Part shown: positions 1 to 10,000 of the stretch, in pieces
Layout of the letters: each line of letters opens with the position of its first letter
How positions within the stretch are numbered: the stretch's first letter is position 1
Source: JANSYA01 sp965243385
Lineage (GTDB): Bacteria > Spirochaetota > Leptospiria > Leptospirales > Leptonemataceae
Length of the DNA stretch: 64,000 bases
NCBI GenBank assembly: GCA_965243385.1
Contig: CBDEUV010000002.1
Span: 620,001-684,000 of the forward strand
Direction: 5' to 3'
The notes under the pieces: model-generated
The model's input: only the letters and a program-made list of their open reading frames with translations
The model's database searches: none
What the model was told of the DNA's origin: nothing
Position numbers and translations under genes: made by a program

Positions 1-699
1 CGGGAACAAACCGGCGGCCGGGGGCGACGCGGTCGCAGCTGGAGCGCCGTTCCCGGAGATAGCCTGATTTTCTCGGGCCTGCTGGAATTCCGCATGCAGC
101 TCGTGGGAGAGCGAATGCGATTTTTGCCGCTCCTCGCCGGACTGGCGGTCTTACGGGCGAGCCGCCGGGCGCTCCTGAACAAATCCGGTGAATCCGATGA
201 ATCCGATGCGTCCTCGACGAATGACGCCGTCCAACTCGCCGTCAAGTGGCCGAACGATGTATACCTGACTCGCGATGGAACCACCGGCAAACTCGGCGGA
301 GTGCTGGTCGAGAGCGCCATAGCCGGCGACGCGTTTCGCCTGGTCATCGGCGTCGGCCTGAATTATCGCGGAGAAGCGCCCGGGGTCGACGCAGCTCTGA
401 TCCCGCCGGCGGTTCTCTTTCCGGGCCCCCATCGGCGCAGCCCGATTGAAAGCTTCGGCCCCCTGCTGATCGAAGAAATCAACCGGGAGCTGCCGGCATT
501 GCTGGTGGAGGGACCGCCCTCCTTTTTGGAAGCGCTGCGCGCCGCCAACTATTTGCGCGATCGATACGTACTCAGAGGCACAACCCGGTACCGCGTGCTG
601 GATTTCACCGAAGGGGGCGAATTGCTGCTTGCAGACGCCGAAAGCGGCGATATCCTGCGCACCGACGACGCGAGCGAAGACATTCGCATCGTCGATTAA
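1..699 (+). CDS. birA: Biotin--[biotin carboxyl-carrier protein] ligase, 5' truncated by the window edge
   Basis: The reading frame is open from base 1, so the N-terminus lies outside the window. The first visible codons give the biotinyl-AMP loop (QTGGRGRRGRSW), followed by PGDSLIFSGLL, the catalytic-lysine motif KWPNDVYL and GKLGGVLVES, all standard for the BirA/LplA catalytic fold. The small C-terminal SH3-like domain is present and ends in RIVD. The enzyme attaches biotin to a lysine of carrier domains. Its 3' end converges, 55 bases apart, on the gene for a giant biotin-dependent carboxylase, its likely substrate. Whether an N-terminal DNA-binding domain exists cannot be seen. Confidence 0.93.
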   Translation, partial: REQTGGRGRRGRSWSAVPGDSLIFSGLLEFRMQLVGERMRFLPLLAGLAVLRASRRALLNKSGESDESDASSTNDAVQLAVKWPNDVYLTRDGTTGKLGGVLVESAIAGDAFRLVIGVGLNYRGEAPGVDAALIPPAVLFPGPHRRSPIESFGPLLIEEINRELPALLVEGPPSFLEALRAANYLRDRYVLRGTTRYRVLDFTEGGELLLADAESGDILRTDDASEDIRIVD

Positions 700-741
700 T
701 GCCGCGCCAGCGGCCGTATCGCTCTCCGAATCTAACCGGAC

Positions 742-754
742 GCGCCAGCGGCGC
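742..754 (-). terminator. Small GC hairpin directly after the carboxylase stop codon
   Basis: The sequence GCGCC-AGC-GGCGC forms a 5-bp stem with a 3-base loop, ending one base before the carboxylase stop codon at 755-757 as read on the minus strand. There is no T tract. The decamer gcgccagcgg also occurs at 704-713. It lies in the only spacer between the convergent ligase and carboxylase genes, so it may help stop transcription on either strand. This is weak evidence based on position and pairing only. Confidence 0.25.
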
Positions 755-3700
755 TCACTCAAATGCGTCCGCGCAACGTTTGCTCGCTTCGCCCAGGCCG
801 CGAATCAGATGCTCGCGAAGCTCCGCGACATCCCGCATGCTCCAGTCCAGAACACCCGAAGTGGTGGCGTCGCCCGTCGCGCTGGACTTGCGGTTAAAGT
901 CTTCCAGAAACTTACGATGATTCGCTGCGGCTTCCGCTTCCTGGCCGGTACTCATGAGTTCGCGGTGAGTGGCTCCCTGGAATAGATCGTAAGCGGCCTG
1001 GCCGCCCATCACCGCGATCAAAGCGCGGTCCAGCGCGATATAGACGATGCCGGGCCGCAAAAATTTACTGAATGCGTGAATCTGGCGACCGCCGTAGTTT
1101 TGATTGAGGACCACCGATACGACCGGGATGCGTCCGAGTACATTCGCGTCGAGCGATTCCGCGCCGATCGCCTGAATGCGCAGGCGTTCCTGGCGCGTGC
1201 CGGGCACAAATCCGGGCGCGTTCGAAAGCATCACCAGCGGGATGCGGTGTTTGTTCAATAGCTCGGTGAAAAAACGAAATTTCTCGGTTCCGGGCGCGTC
1301 GGGAGCGCCGCCCATAATCGCCGGTTGGTCGGCGAGAATGCCGACGACTCGCCCGTTCAGCCGGGCGAAACCGGTCACAAGCGCCGGACCGGTGATCGGA
1401 TCGTTCATGGCCTGGTGAAATTCCAAAAAGCTATCCGGATCGAAGGCGCGTTCGATGACGCCGGCGACGATATCAAAAGGCTGATTGAGTTCGGAGGGAA
1501 TAGCGGGCGGCGGCGATACGCTTTCAAAAACCTGCGGCCCGGCTTCGCCCGGTCCCGCGAAGATCGCAATCGCCTTTCTTGCGATTTCAAAAGCTTCCGC
1601 GACCGAATTCACAACGAATGCCGCACTCTGGCGAATCACTTCCTGCTCGCGCCGATCGGCTTCATTCTTTTGAACGTAGATGACGGCATCGGCCGTGCAG
1701 TTCATTTCGATCAGCTGCAGCCCCTCGATGTGGGTTACGATATTAATCTGGGGCGCGCGTGGATCTCTGAGTGTGTTTAGAAAATCCATTCGCGCGCGAA
1801 TTCCCGCGGATTCGTCCGAAGCCGGCGGCTGGAACCAGCGCCGCCCGAATACCAGAATCCGCGGCGTCTGCGTTCGCGCTCCCGTGCGCAGCAGTTCCCG
1901 GGAACGAATGACGGCCGCCGTGGAGCGTACGCCGAAATGGCTGCGCGCCCCGAGTACCAGCACGCGGTGTCCTCCCAGCCGCGCGAAGCCTCCCAGAATA
2001 CTGCCGGCGGCGAAGTACTCCTGCTTGAACGGCCAGAAATCCTCCTGATCGACGACCGCCCGAATCAAGCGCTCGTTCAATACCGTGTGCGCCGACAGGG
2101 TACGATCTTTCGTATCCCCGGGCCGCGAAGACTCCGCGGCGAGCGACGCCGGCGCTTTTTGGGAGACCGCGAACAGGCCGTGCAGCCGTCGGACGATCGC
2201 CAGTAGATGGATTTTATCGCGCGCGATGCAATCCGCGATGCCCGTCCACTTGCCCATGATGCGGGCGCCGCCGATTTCATAATTCGTAAAATCTTCGCCC
2301 GTCACCGAGCGAATCACATTCGATCCGGTCAGCACCCGGTAAGACTCGGGCGAATCCAGCAGGACCTGCAGCGTGGCCTGACTCGATCCATAGACGTCCA
2401 GACCCGCGGAGGACCCGATCCCGACCGCGACTGTAAACAGGGGCTGGCGCGGGTTTGCGGCGTCGTCACGGATCAGGCCCGTCGCCTGGACTTCCGCAAT
2501 GATCGTTTTCAGCGCGGGGTCGAAATTATTGTCGACATAGGCGCGGAAGCTCGCCGCGTCCACGTTCTCGGCCAGCAGGGTATTGAACATAAAACCCTGC
2601 GCGGCTCGATTCAAAGAAATTACGCCTTCTTTAATATTCGCGCCTGCGCCGTCGTTCCAGACGTACAGCGGCACATTCTGCATATAAGCGAGATAGCCGG
2701 CGGCCACGTATTTCAAACCTTCCAGATTACCGGTCGCGCCGCCGCGCACCCGCGAGTCTTTCATGAAAAACACAGCCGCCTGATCGTCAATGCGGCCGTA
2801 GTACAGCCGCGCGCCGACGGGCTGAAAACCGCGTTTGCCGGTTTTCGGATCGACGTATTCTTTTTCGTCGATCGAAGGCAATCGAATTTCGGTGACGGAG
2901 CCCGCATCCATCATCTCTTCCAGCCAGAAGCTGACCGGCCATTTGCCTCTGGCGAGCAGTCGGCTGGTCGCGGGGTCGAGCGCTTCAGCCGTTTGCGACT
3001 CCGGTTCCGATCCGTTGCGCAGATGATCGACGTACTCCAGCTGCAGCGATTCCCCGTCGCCTCGCATCTTAATGCTTCGGGCTCGCGCGCGCGGCGAATC
3101 CGATCCGCCTCCGTTTTCGCGGGCGCCGACATGCAATAAAACCGATTCGAAATTCGTAATCTGCAAAAATGAGAACCGTTCGTCCAGTTCGCGGGCCAGA
3201 ACCCAGTAATTCACTCGTTCCGGATGCGGATCGCTCAGATCGAGAGCGCCGTCAAAATACACTTCGACGCTGTGCCCTTCCCGCGGGATTTCGAATGGCG
3301 GATTTTTTCCGACGAAACGAACGGCGAATAAGACCTGCAATGAACGAACCACGGCCGTCCAGATCGATCGGGCGCAGTCGGCGGTACTGTTTGAATCGTC
3401 TGCTTCGACATGCGCCAGAACGACGAGGCGCGGCGCCTGTCCGGCCTCCGCCGCTTCGCACAGATAGATGAGTACGTCGTCTAGGGGCGAATACAATCGT
3501 TTCAGAACGCTGCCGTCCGAAGCGCTGCGCGCGAGCTTCTCGGTGAGATGGTGGCGGAAAGCAGGCGATACTGCGTCCGGAATCAGCGCCGAATCGGAAA
3601 GGATTCCCTCGAGCGATTGCGCGATGTTATCGTGCAACTCAAGAACGTCGCGATCTTCGAATACCAGCAGGGGATGAGCCGTATCCAGGGCCGTCATAGA

Positions 3701-6700
3701 ACGACCGGCCGGTTCGGCCACCGGCGAGACCAGCGCCGGGTCGGGCGGAATATTGTGCAAAACCTCGCGCACGTACTCCGCGAGAGATTCGTCCAGATTG
3801 GTCAGCTCCTGTTGCCACAATTCCTCCAGACAATCGCGGATGGATTCGCGCAGCTCCGCCTCGATCTTTTTTTCGCAGGCGCGCGCGAGTAAATGCACAA
3901 GACACTGAACCAACTCCCGACGTTCCGTACATGCCATGCGCGACTGAAACATGTACATATACATGTGGCCCCGCATCGCGCCGACTTCGTCGGTATCGGG
4001 ATCGTCGGGGTTAAATCCATAATACGCGAACAGCGGGTCAATTTCGTTCTGGAAGGTCTGAGACGGTCGGTACCTGCCCTGCCCGGAGCGATTCATGTAC
4101 AGATTCAACTCGGCGAAGTACGAAACGTCGCTGGCCAGAACCGGCGAGAACACCCGCTTGATGCGAATATAGTTGCGCAAAACCGCCAGCGCACGCTTCG
4201 CGAAGACGGGATTGACCTTGTATTCGCATTCGTCAGCGCTGATTTGTTTGACGATCTCTCCGAAATTTTCTCCCAGAGCTGAATGCGGGATATAACCTTT
4301 GAGAACGGATTCGATGATCTTTACGACACGCATCAGGTTGCGCTGCGGATTCGCCACGAAGAGTGTTTCCAGATCGCGCTCGAAGAAACCTTCGAGTAAA
4401 CTCAGCGTACGGCCCGCCGGCGCCGCTTCAGATTCCCCGCTCGCGGCTCGCCCTGGACCGCTCGTTTCGGCATGGCCCCCGGGCCGCTCTGCGGCTTCTG
4501 CTTCGAGAGCCGAATCCGGATCAATCATCGCCAGCACTTCGCCTTCGGCGATGCTCTTGCCCAGTATTCGACCGTCAGTCGTCGTTCCGAGTTGCAGACG
4601 CGACAGATCGCCGTTCTCGATCAGATAACTGAGCTGACCGTCCACTTCCGCGTAAACCGTGGTCTCCATTTTCATGGCCGAGACGACGATCAGGGGCGCG
4701 CCGCGTTCGACCCGATCGCCCACCTTGAGCATTGCCCCGTCGGCTTCCGCCAGTTTTACGAAGGTCCCCTGGAAGGGCGCGCGAATCGTCTCCAGCAGGT
4801 TTTCGCTTTCGCCCACACCCTGGGCCTGGACCCGCAGGCGATGGTACTGTACTTTTCCGCGGCGGTCTTTTACGCGAATGATAGTGAAAGCGGGCTTGCG
4901 GTCCGCTCGAATATGAAGCGAGCGACTGCCGAAGCGTACGACGAATTCGTCTTCCTGTCCGGACATGCGCGCAAGACCGATCTGCCCGTTATAGACATCG
5001 TCGATATAAACGTAGAAATTCGCCATCGAACGCTGTATAAATTTAACGCGAAAGCTCGCGCCCGCGTAATCCACGTCGTAGATATGCGGCAGCTCTTCCA
5101 CGACGGGATCGCTCAGCAGTCCCGGCGCGTTCGCCCCGGACTCCCATTCGCGCGCTCTGACGCGCAGCTGATGGATATGAGCGGTAAAGGCGCCGAAAAG
5201 CACCGCCGCGATCCGGCGGCGATCCGCTGCAGCCCCTTCCAGATTTGCGTCGCCGCTCTCCAGCTCCGGATTATCGGCCAGGAGGCGGTTCGTATAGCCG
5301 GCGTCCAGGAAAGCGGGACTGCGCACGATTCGCAACAGCTGCGCGATATTCGTAATCGGTCCTTTAACGTAGATTTCCTGTAAGGCTCGCTCAAGCCGAC
5401 TTAAGGCCTCGGGACGATCTTCTCCATAGACGATGATTTTACCGATCATCGGATCGTACGCGGGCAGGACGCGGTCCCCCTCGCGAAAGCCGAAATCGCA
5501 GCGCACGCCGTTAAAGGTCGGCAGGTCGATTTTAAGAATCTTCCCGGGAGACGGTAAATAATCGTTTTCGGGATCCTCGGCGTAGATTCGGCATTCGATC
5601 GCGTGGCGCGGCGCGTTCATACGACCGGCGCGGGTCTGATCAAATGGAATCTGGTCCGCGCGGCCGTCGAAGAAACGAATCTGCCACTTCACCAGGTCCA
5701 CTTCCATGGACTGATCCGTCACGGCGTACTCGACCTGCAATCGCGTATTCATTTCCAGAAAGCCGAATTCGCCGGAATCGGCGTCGTACAGAAACTCGAC
5801 GGTGCCCGCGCCGCCGCCTTCACCGTATCCCGATATGCGGGCCATATTCTCTGCGGCGGCGAAGAGCTTTTCGCGTACGTCAATTTCGAGAAAGGCCTGG
5901 CCGTTCTCTTCGATGATTTTCTGGTTTCGACGCTGAGCCGCGCATTTTCGAATGCCGACGGCCAGGCCGTTGAATATTTGAACTTCAATGTGGACCGGTT
6001 TCTGGATCAATTTCTCCAGATAGAAACTATCGTCTTTGTACAGATCTTTGCCGATACGACGGGAGGATTCGACGGCGGCCGCCATTCCCCCCGCCTCGAA
6101 AACCGGCTCCATACCTTTGCCGCCCCCGCCGGCGTTCAGCTTGACCAGAACCGGATAGCCGATGCGCCCGGCTTCCGCCAGCGCGTGTTCCACGTCTCGA
6201 ATTTCTTCGCTGCCCTCGAATACCGGCACCGAATTGTTTTTGGCCAGATTGCGGGCGTCGAGTTTATTGCCGACTTTTCGCATGACCGTCGCGGCCGGGC
6301 CCATAAAGATCAGCTCTTTGCCGAAGTGCGCCGAGGCTTCGTTAATGCCTTCCACGAACTCCGCGTTTTCCGAGAGGAAGCCGTAGCCCGGGTAAATCGC
6401 GTTCGCGCCCGAGACGAAAGCCGCGGCTATGATCGTGGGGACGTGCGCATAATTATTCGCGTCGCCGATGTATACCACTTCATCGGCGAATTCATACCAC
6501 GACTGGCCAGCGTCGGGCCGCGTGACTACGGCCACCGATGGAATTCCTTCTTCATGCAGGGCCTGGAAGAAACGCTTCGCGATCTCGCCGCGATTGGCCA
6601 CGAGCACCTTCTGCAAGACTCCTGAACTGCGGGCGCTTTCCTTGCTGCGTCGTTTCCGCGAACGGCGGTTACGCCGGCGCAGATTCTGATTGGCCCGAAT

Positions 6701-6715
6701 AATTTCTTCCATCAT
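755..6715 (-). CDS. Single-chain acetyl-CoA carboxylase (BC-BCCP-central-CT)
   Basis: This protein of 1,986 residues should make malonyl-CoA from acetyl-CoA, ATP and bicarbonate, for fatty acid synthesis and the nearby polyketide synthases. After an Arg-rich N-terminus (residues 1-33) come biotin carboxylase (about 35-500, with VLVANRGEIAKRF, the NAGGGGKGM loop near 196 and EMNTRLQVEY near 326) and a biotinyl domain with AMKME (Lys near 683). A helical central region (about 770-1260) precedes a carboxyltransferase with beta-like (about 1270-1600) and alpha-like (about 1745-1980) halves. The layout resembles eukaryotic ACC more than separate AccABCD subunits. Two usually conserved carboxylase positions differ: QRRHQK reads QRRNQK, and QVEH reads QVEY. 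The start is ATGATG with no clear Shine-Dalgarno sequence. Acetyl-CoA as substrate is inferred from architecture; another acyl-CoA is possible. Confidence 0.88.
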   Translation of the reverse strand: MMEEIIRANQNLRRRNRRSRKRRSKESARSSGVLQKVLVANRGEIAKRFFQALHEEGIPSVAVVTRPDAGQSWYEFADEVVYIGDANNYAHVPTIIAAAFVSGANAIYPGYGFLSENAEFVEGINEASAHFGKELIFMGPAATVMRKVGNKLDARNLAKNNSVPVFEGSEEIRDVEHALAEAGRIGYPVLVKLNAGGGGKGMEPVFEAGGMAAAVESSRRIGKDLYKDDSFYLEKLIQKPVHIEVQIFNGLAVGIRKCAAQRRNQKIIEENGQAFLEIDVREKLFAAAENMARISGYGEGGGAGTVEFLYDADSGEFGFLEMNTRLQVEYAVTDQSMEVDLVKWQIRFFDGRADQIPFDQTRAGRMNAPRHAIECRIYAEDPENDYLPSPGKILKIDLPTFNGVRCDFGFREGDRVLPAYDPMIGKIIVYGEDRPEALSRLERALQEIYVKGPITNIAQLLRIVRSPAFLDAGYTNRLLADNPELESGDANLEGAAADRRRIAAVLFGAFTAHIHQLRVRAREWESGANAPGLLSDPVVEELPHIYDVDYAGASFRVKFIQRSMANFYVYIDDVYNGQIGLARMSGQEDEFVVRFGSRSLHIRADRKPAFTIIRVKDRRGKVQYHRLRVQAQGVGESENLLETIRAPFQGTFVKLAEADGAMLKVGDRVERGAPLIVVSAMKMETTVYAEVDGQLSYLIENGDLSRLQLGTTTDGRILGKSIAEGEVLAMIDPDSALEAEAAERPGGHAETSGPGRAASGESEAAPAGRTLSLLEGFFERDLETLFVANPQRNLMRVVKIIESVLKGYIPHSALGENFGEIVKQISADECEYKVNPVFAKRALAVLRNYIRIKRVFSPVLASDVSYFAELNLYMNRSGQGRYRPSQTFQNEIDPLFAYYGFNPDDPDTDEVGAMRGHMYMYMFQSRMACTERRELVQCLVHLLARACEKKIEAELRESIRDCLEELWQQELTNLDESLAEYVREVLHNIPPDPALVSPVAEPAGRSMTALDTAHPLLVFEDRDVLELHDNIAQSLEGILSDSALIPDAVSPAFRHHLTEKLARSASDGSVLKRLYSPLDDVLIYLCEAAEAGQAPRLVVLAHVEADDSNSTADCARSIWTAVVRSLQVLFAVRFVGKNPPFEIPREGHSVEVYFDGALDLSDPHPERVNYWVLARELDERFSFLQITNFESVLLHVGARENGGGSDSPRARARSIKMRGDGESLQLEYVDHLRNGSEPESQTAEALDPATSRLLARGKWPVSFWLEEMMDAGSVTEIRLPSIDEKEYVDPKTGKRGFQPVGARLYYGRIDDQAAVFFMKDSRVRGGATGNLEGLKYVAAGYLAYMQNVPLYVWNDGAGANIKEGVISLNRAAQGFMFNTLLAENVDAASFRAYVDNNFDPALKTIIAEVQATGLIRDDAANPRQPLFTVAVGIGSSAGLDVYGSSQATLQVLLDSPESYRVLTGSNVIRSVTGEDFTNYEIGGARIMGKWTGIADCIARDKIHLLAIVRRLHGLFAVSQKAPASLAAESSRPGDTKDRTLSAHTVLNERLIRAVVDQEDFWPFKQEYFAAGSILGGFARLGGHRVLVLGARSHFGVRSTAAVIRSRELLRTGARTQTPRILVFGRRWFQPPASDESAGIRARMDFLNTLRDPRAPQINIVTHIEGLQLIEMNCTADAVIYVQKNEADRREQEVIRQSAAFVVNSVAEAFEIARKAIAIFAGPGEAGPQVFESVSPPPAIPSELNQPFDIVAGVIERAFDPDSFLEFHQAMNDPITGPALVTGFARLNGRVVGILADQPAIMGGAPDAPGTEKFRFFTELLNKHRIPLVMLSNAPGFVPGTRQERLRIQAIGAESLDANVLGRIPVVSVVLNQNYGGRQIHAFSKFLRPGIVYIALDRALIAVMGGQAAYDLFQGATHRELMSTGQEAEAAANHRKFLEDFNRKSSATGDATTSGVLDWSMRDVAELREHLIRGLGEASKRCADAFE

Positions 6716-7023
6716 GGTTTTCAGGTTTTAGGAGATTCCAGTCTTTAGAGATTCAAGTACAGGTCGCAGGCGATTCGACCGGCGGGCGAATTCATCGCTT
6801 CTTGAGTTATTTCAGTTTTCTTAAGGTTCTTTAAGACAAGCGAACGCGCTCGTTACGTTAAGATCAGCCTCCTTTTACCAGGATCGAGAAGTCGGTCAAC
6901 CGCATAAACATACGCGGCCCGCCACTCAGAAAAATTCCGGCGGAGTCGTGCAGGTAGTTCCGCCCGAAGGCGGAACTCTTAAGTGAATTACGGAAACAGT
7001 GATGAAGTGGACTTTAGGCGGGA
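6716..7023. other. Intergenic region upstream of the carboxylase
   Basis: This 308-base spacer lies between two minus-strand genes and holds no credible ORF. It should contain the 3' end of the kinase transcript, with the strong hairpin at 6956-6977, and the carboxylase promoter. The stretch 6800-6850 is AT-richer than its surroundings, but I could not fix -35 and -10 boxes there. Confidence 0.5.
6956..6977 (-). terminator. Perfect 9-bp hairpin with UUCG tetraloop after the giant kinase gene
   Basis: Read on the minus strand, AGTTCCGCC-TTCG-GGCGGAACT is a perfect 9-bp stem closed by a C(UUCG)G tetraloop, an exceptionally stable RNA loop. It begins 46 bases after the kinase stop codon. No T tract follows, so it may act as a 3'-end stabiliser or as part of a factor-dependent terminator rather than a classical intrinsic one. 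Confidence 0.5.
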
Positions 7024-10000
7024 CTATTTCTTCTGCATTAAGAAGAGCGTCACGTCATCGTCCTGATGATCCATAAACTCGAAGCAGGCCGTAACGATTC
7101 GATCTTTCACGGCCGTAATGCCTTCGGCCGCATTCTCCTCGATGACCGACACGAGCCGTTCGGTATCGAACTGTTCGCGATTTCGATTCCGACACTCGAT
7201 GACGCCGTCGGTAAACAGAATGATGAAATCACCCGCTTCGAGTCTGAAGTTGGACTTCTCGACCATATTGTCCACGTCGGGGACGATCCCCATCCAGACG
7301 CCGTCGGTCTTGATTGTCTCGACTTTTCCGGTCGCCTGACGCCAGACCAGTATATCTTCGTGCTTACCGACGTATTCGAAATTGCCTTCCGCGTCGGCCT
7401 TGAGGGCGGTGAAGGTCATATACAGGTTCTGTTTCGTCCGCGTGGCCATATTATCGTACAGGGTTCGGTTCACGGCCTTGAACAACTCTTTCGTATCGGG
7501 CTGAGTAGTACTATTGAGGTAGGTACTGAACCCCGTCTGCGCCATCAACATCAATAGGCCGGAATTGAGTCCGTGACCCGTAACGTCTCCGATCGCGATC
7601 CAGCGGCTGCCGTTCAGATGGTAGTAGTCGTAGTAGTCTCCACCCACCTGCTCCGCGGGAGTCATATGCGCGGCGATATTATAATGCTCGTCTTCGGTTT
7701 CCTGGGGCAGAATCGACATCTGAACGGACTTCGCCATCTCCATTTCTTTCTGCAGTTTCTGGCGTTCTGTTTCTTCGGCGACCAATCTCGAGTTCGTCAG
7801 CGAAATCGCGGTCTGCGACGCCAGGATACTCAAAACTTCCAGGCGGTCCGGAGTGAAGGCGTTGGTCGTAAGATTGTTTTCCAGATACAACAATCCCATA
7901 GTCTTGCCCTGGTTGGTTACGGGATGGCAGATCAAAGATTTGGTTTTGTTTTCGACGATATACTCATCGCGCGTAAATTTACCTTCCGATGCGGCGTCCG
8001 TGAGCACCACGTCCTGGCCGGTCCGGAAAACGTACTGAATCACAGCGGCCGGCACATTGGCTTCCGCCAGAGGAATTGACTTGAGAACGATCGGATCGCT
8101 CATCGTCGTCGAGTCTTCCGCTTCGAGATACAGAACGCCTTCTTTCTCCATCAACAGGCAGGCCCGTTCCGCGCCCGCGTTTTCGATCACGTTTTTCATT
8201 AACTTAGCAAGCAGGTTTTCCAGAACGATTTCGCCGGAGATCGCCTGAGTCGCCTTGATGACGGTCGAAATATCCAGCCCGCTCGTCGATCCAGTCGAAT
8301 TGGTCGATGTCGTTGTTCCAACCGTATGCAGGGTTCCAGTTGTGGTCTGGCGCGTGGAACCGACACGTCCGCCTGTTACGCTTGCCGTTCGTAGCAGGTC
8401 GGGGTACTGCGCGACCATGTCTTTGGTTTTCGCGACCGCTCCCCAACGCGTGTACTGGCGATAGGCTTCCTGAAGATACATACCTGCAAATTTTCGTTTT
8501 TTCTGAGTGAGGTAGAATTTGCCGGCAAGTTCATTGCTGAGGGCGCGCAGAAAAGGAATCCCGGCCTGCTCGGCTTCTTCGATAGCCTGATCGTAAAGCT
8601 CTTCGGCGCGATCCTCTTTACCCCTGACACGCGCCTCTTCAGCGAGTACCAGCGTAAACTGCGACTGGAAATTCTCCGGACAGTTTTTGGCGGCGTGCTT
8701 CAGGAGGAATCGGTTCAGCTTGTATGGAATCTTGACGCGGAGACGCTGCCAGAATGACATCCGGTCTTTCATCGCCAGCACAGTGAGAACGTAGTAGAAA
8801 CGCGCGGCCTGATCGAGCAAAAGGCCCAGAACTTCGATCACGATCCTGAAGCTCTTTTTCGCGAAACCCAGAGCTTCCTCATATTTACCGAAGGTGTAGG
8901 CCTCGATCATCTTAAATGCGAAATAATAATTCCGGACTACATAATTGCCGGGTTCATGCATTTCCCGGTCGTATTTCTCTTCGTCGAAATCCAGGTCGTT
9001 CGGTACGTCATCCATTGGCTCCTGCCGCAGCATGCGGATGAATTTCATCAGGAAATACTGATTCAAGATCACTTCGCGGTCGTTTGAAACAAAGTGGTCT
9101 TTGTAGAATACGAGATTCTCTTCGTCGATTTCGGAAAGCGGCTTATCGTAGTACAGAATACTCTGAGTCCGACAAAAAGCGACCGAATACTGGCGCCAGT
9201 GAACATTCCCGGTTTCGCGAAAGCACTGGCGCGACAGATTCATGTACTCTACGTGATCAGCGATCGGGCTCCGCCAGTGGTGCGGCATTCCATTGTGCAC
9301 GAAGTTAACGCGACCCAGAACCTCCACATCCGGAAATTTCTCATTTAACTCAAGAGCCATTCGAGAGAATTCATCGGCAGTTTTGAATTCTTTAGTCACC
9401 CCGGTCTGGGCGACCGAGACCATTACGTACGCGAATGGGGCGTAGATCGAATTCCCGTGGGCCAGACATTTGCGGGCCATCAGCAGGCATATATATCCCA
9501 TCGCGTCCGGTGCAACGATATAGGTCGCCGGAGTAGCGTCGAAAATAATCTTACAGATATTCAAAACGCGCTGATTTTTTAGCACTGGTAAATTTAGCAG
9601 GGCGGCGGCCTTGCGAAATCCAAGCGCCAGACGAAATCGCACGTACTGGTATCCCACATGAGCTTTGCCGATTTTCTTGGGCATTTTGATACCCAGGGAT
9701 TTGAGCGCCGTCCGGCTGACCTGGACTCCATCGTCATGGCGACTTTGAAGAAAGAGGACTCCCAGGTAGGTCTGATACAAACGAACGCGCTGGTCTTCCG
9801 TCTTGCTTCGCTCAAGAGCGTAGAGAATGTCCTTTTCGCTTTCGTCCAGCATCGTACTGCTGAATTCTGCCGAAGCGCGATCTGCGTAGATATTCCAGAT
9901 CAGTTCCTGGTGTTCTTTCCAGGCTGTGGACTCGTCGAGAGTGGACCCGGCCAGCTTCAAGTAGGTCACGGCTGACTGGAAGGCCGATGATTTCATAGCC

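Noticed and set aside
5603..6625. Long plus-strand ORFs antisense to the giant carboxylase (also 2207-3139 and 4472-5383)
   Set aside because: They lie wholly inside a gene whose minus-strand product shows full carboxylase motifs. High GC makes long antisense frames common, and these products look like no known protein.
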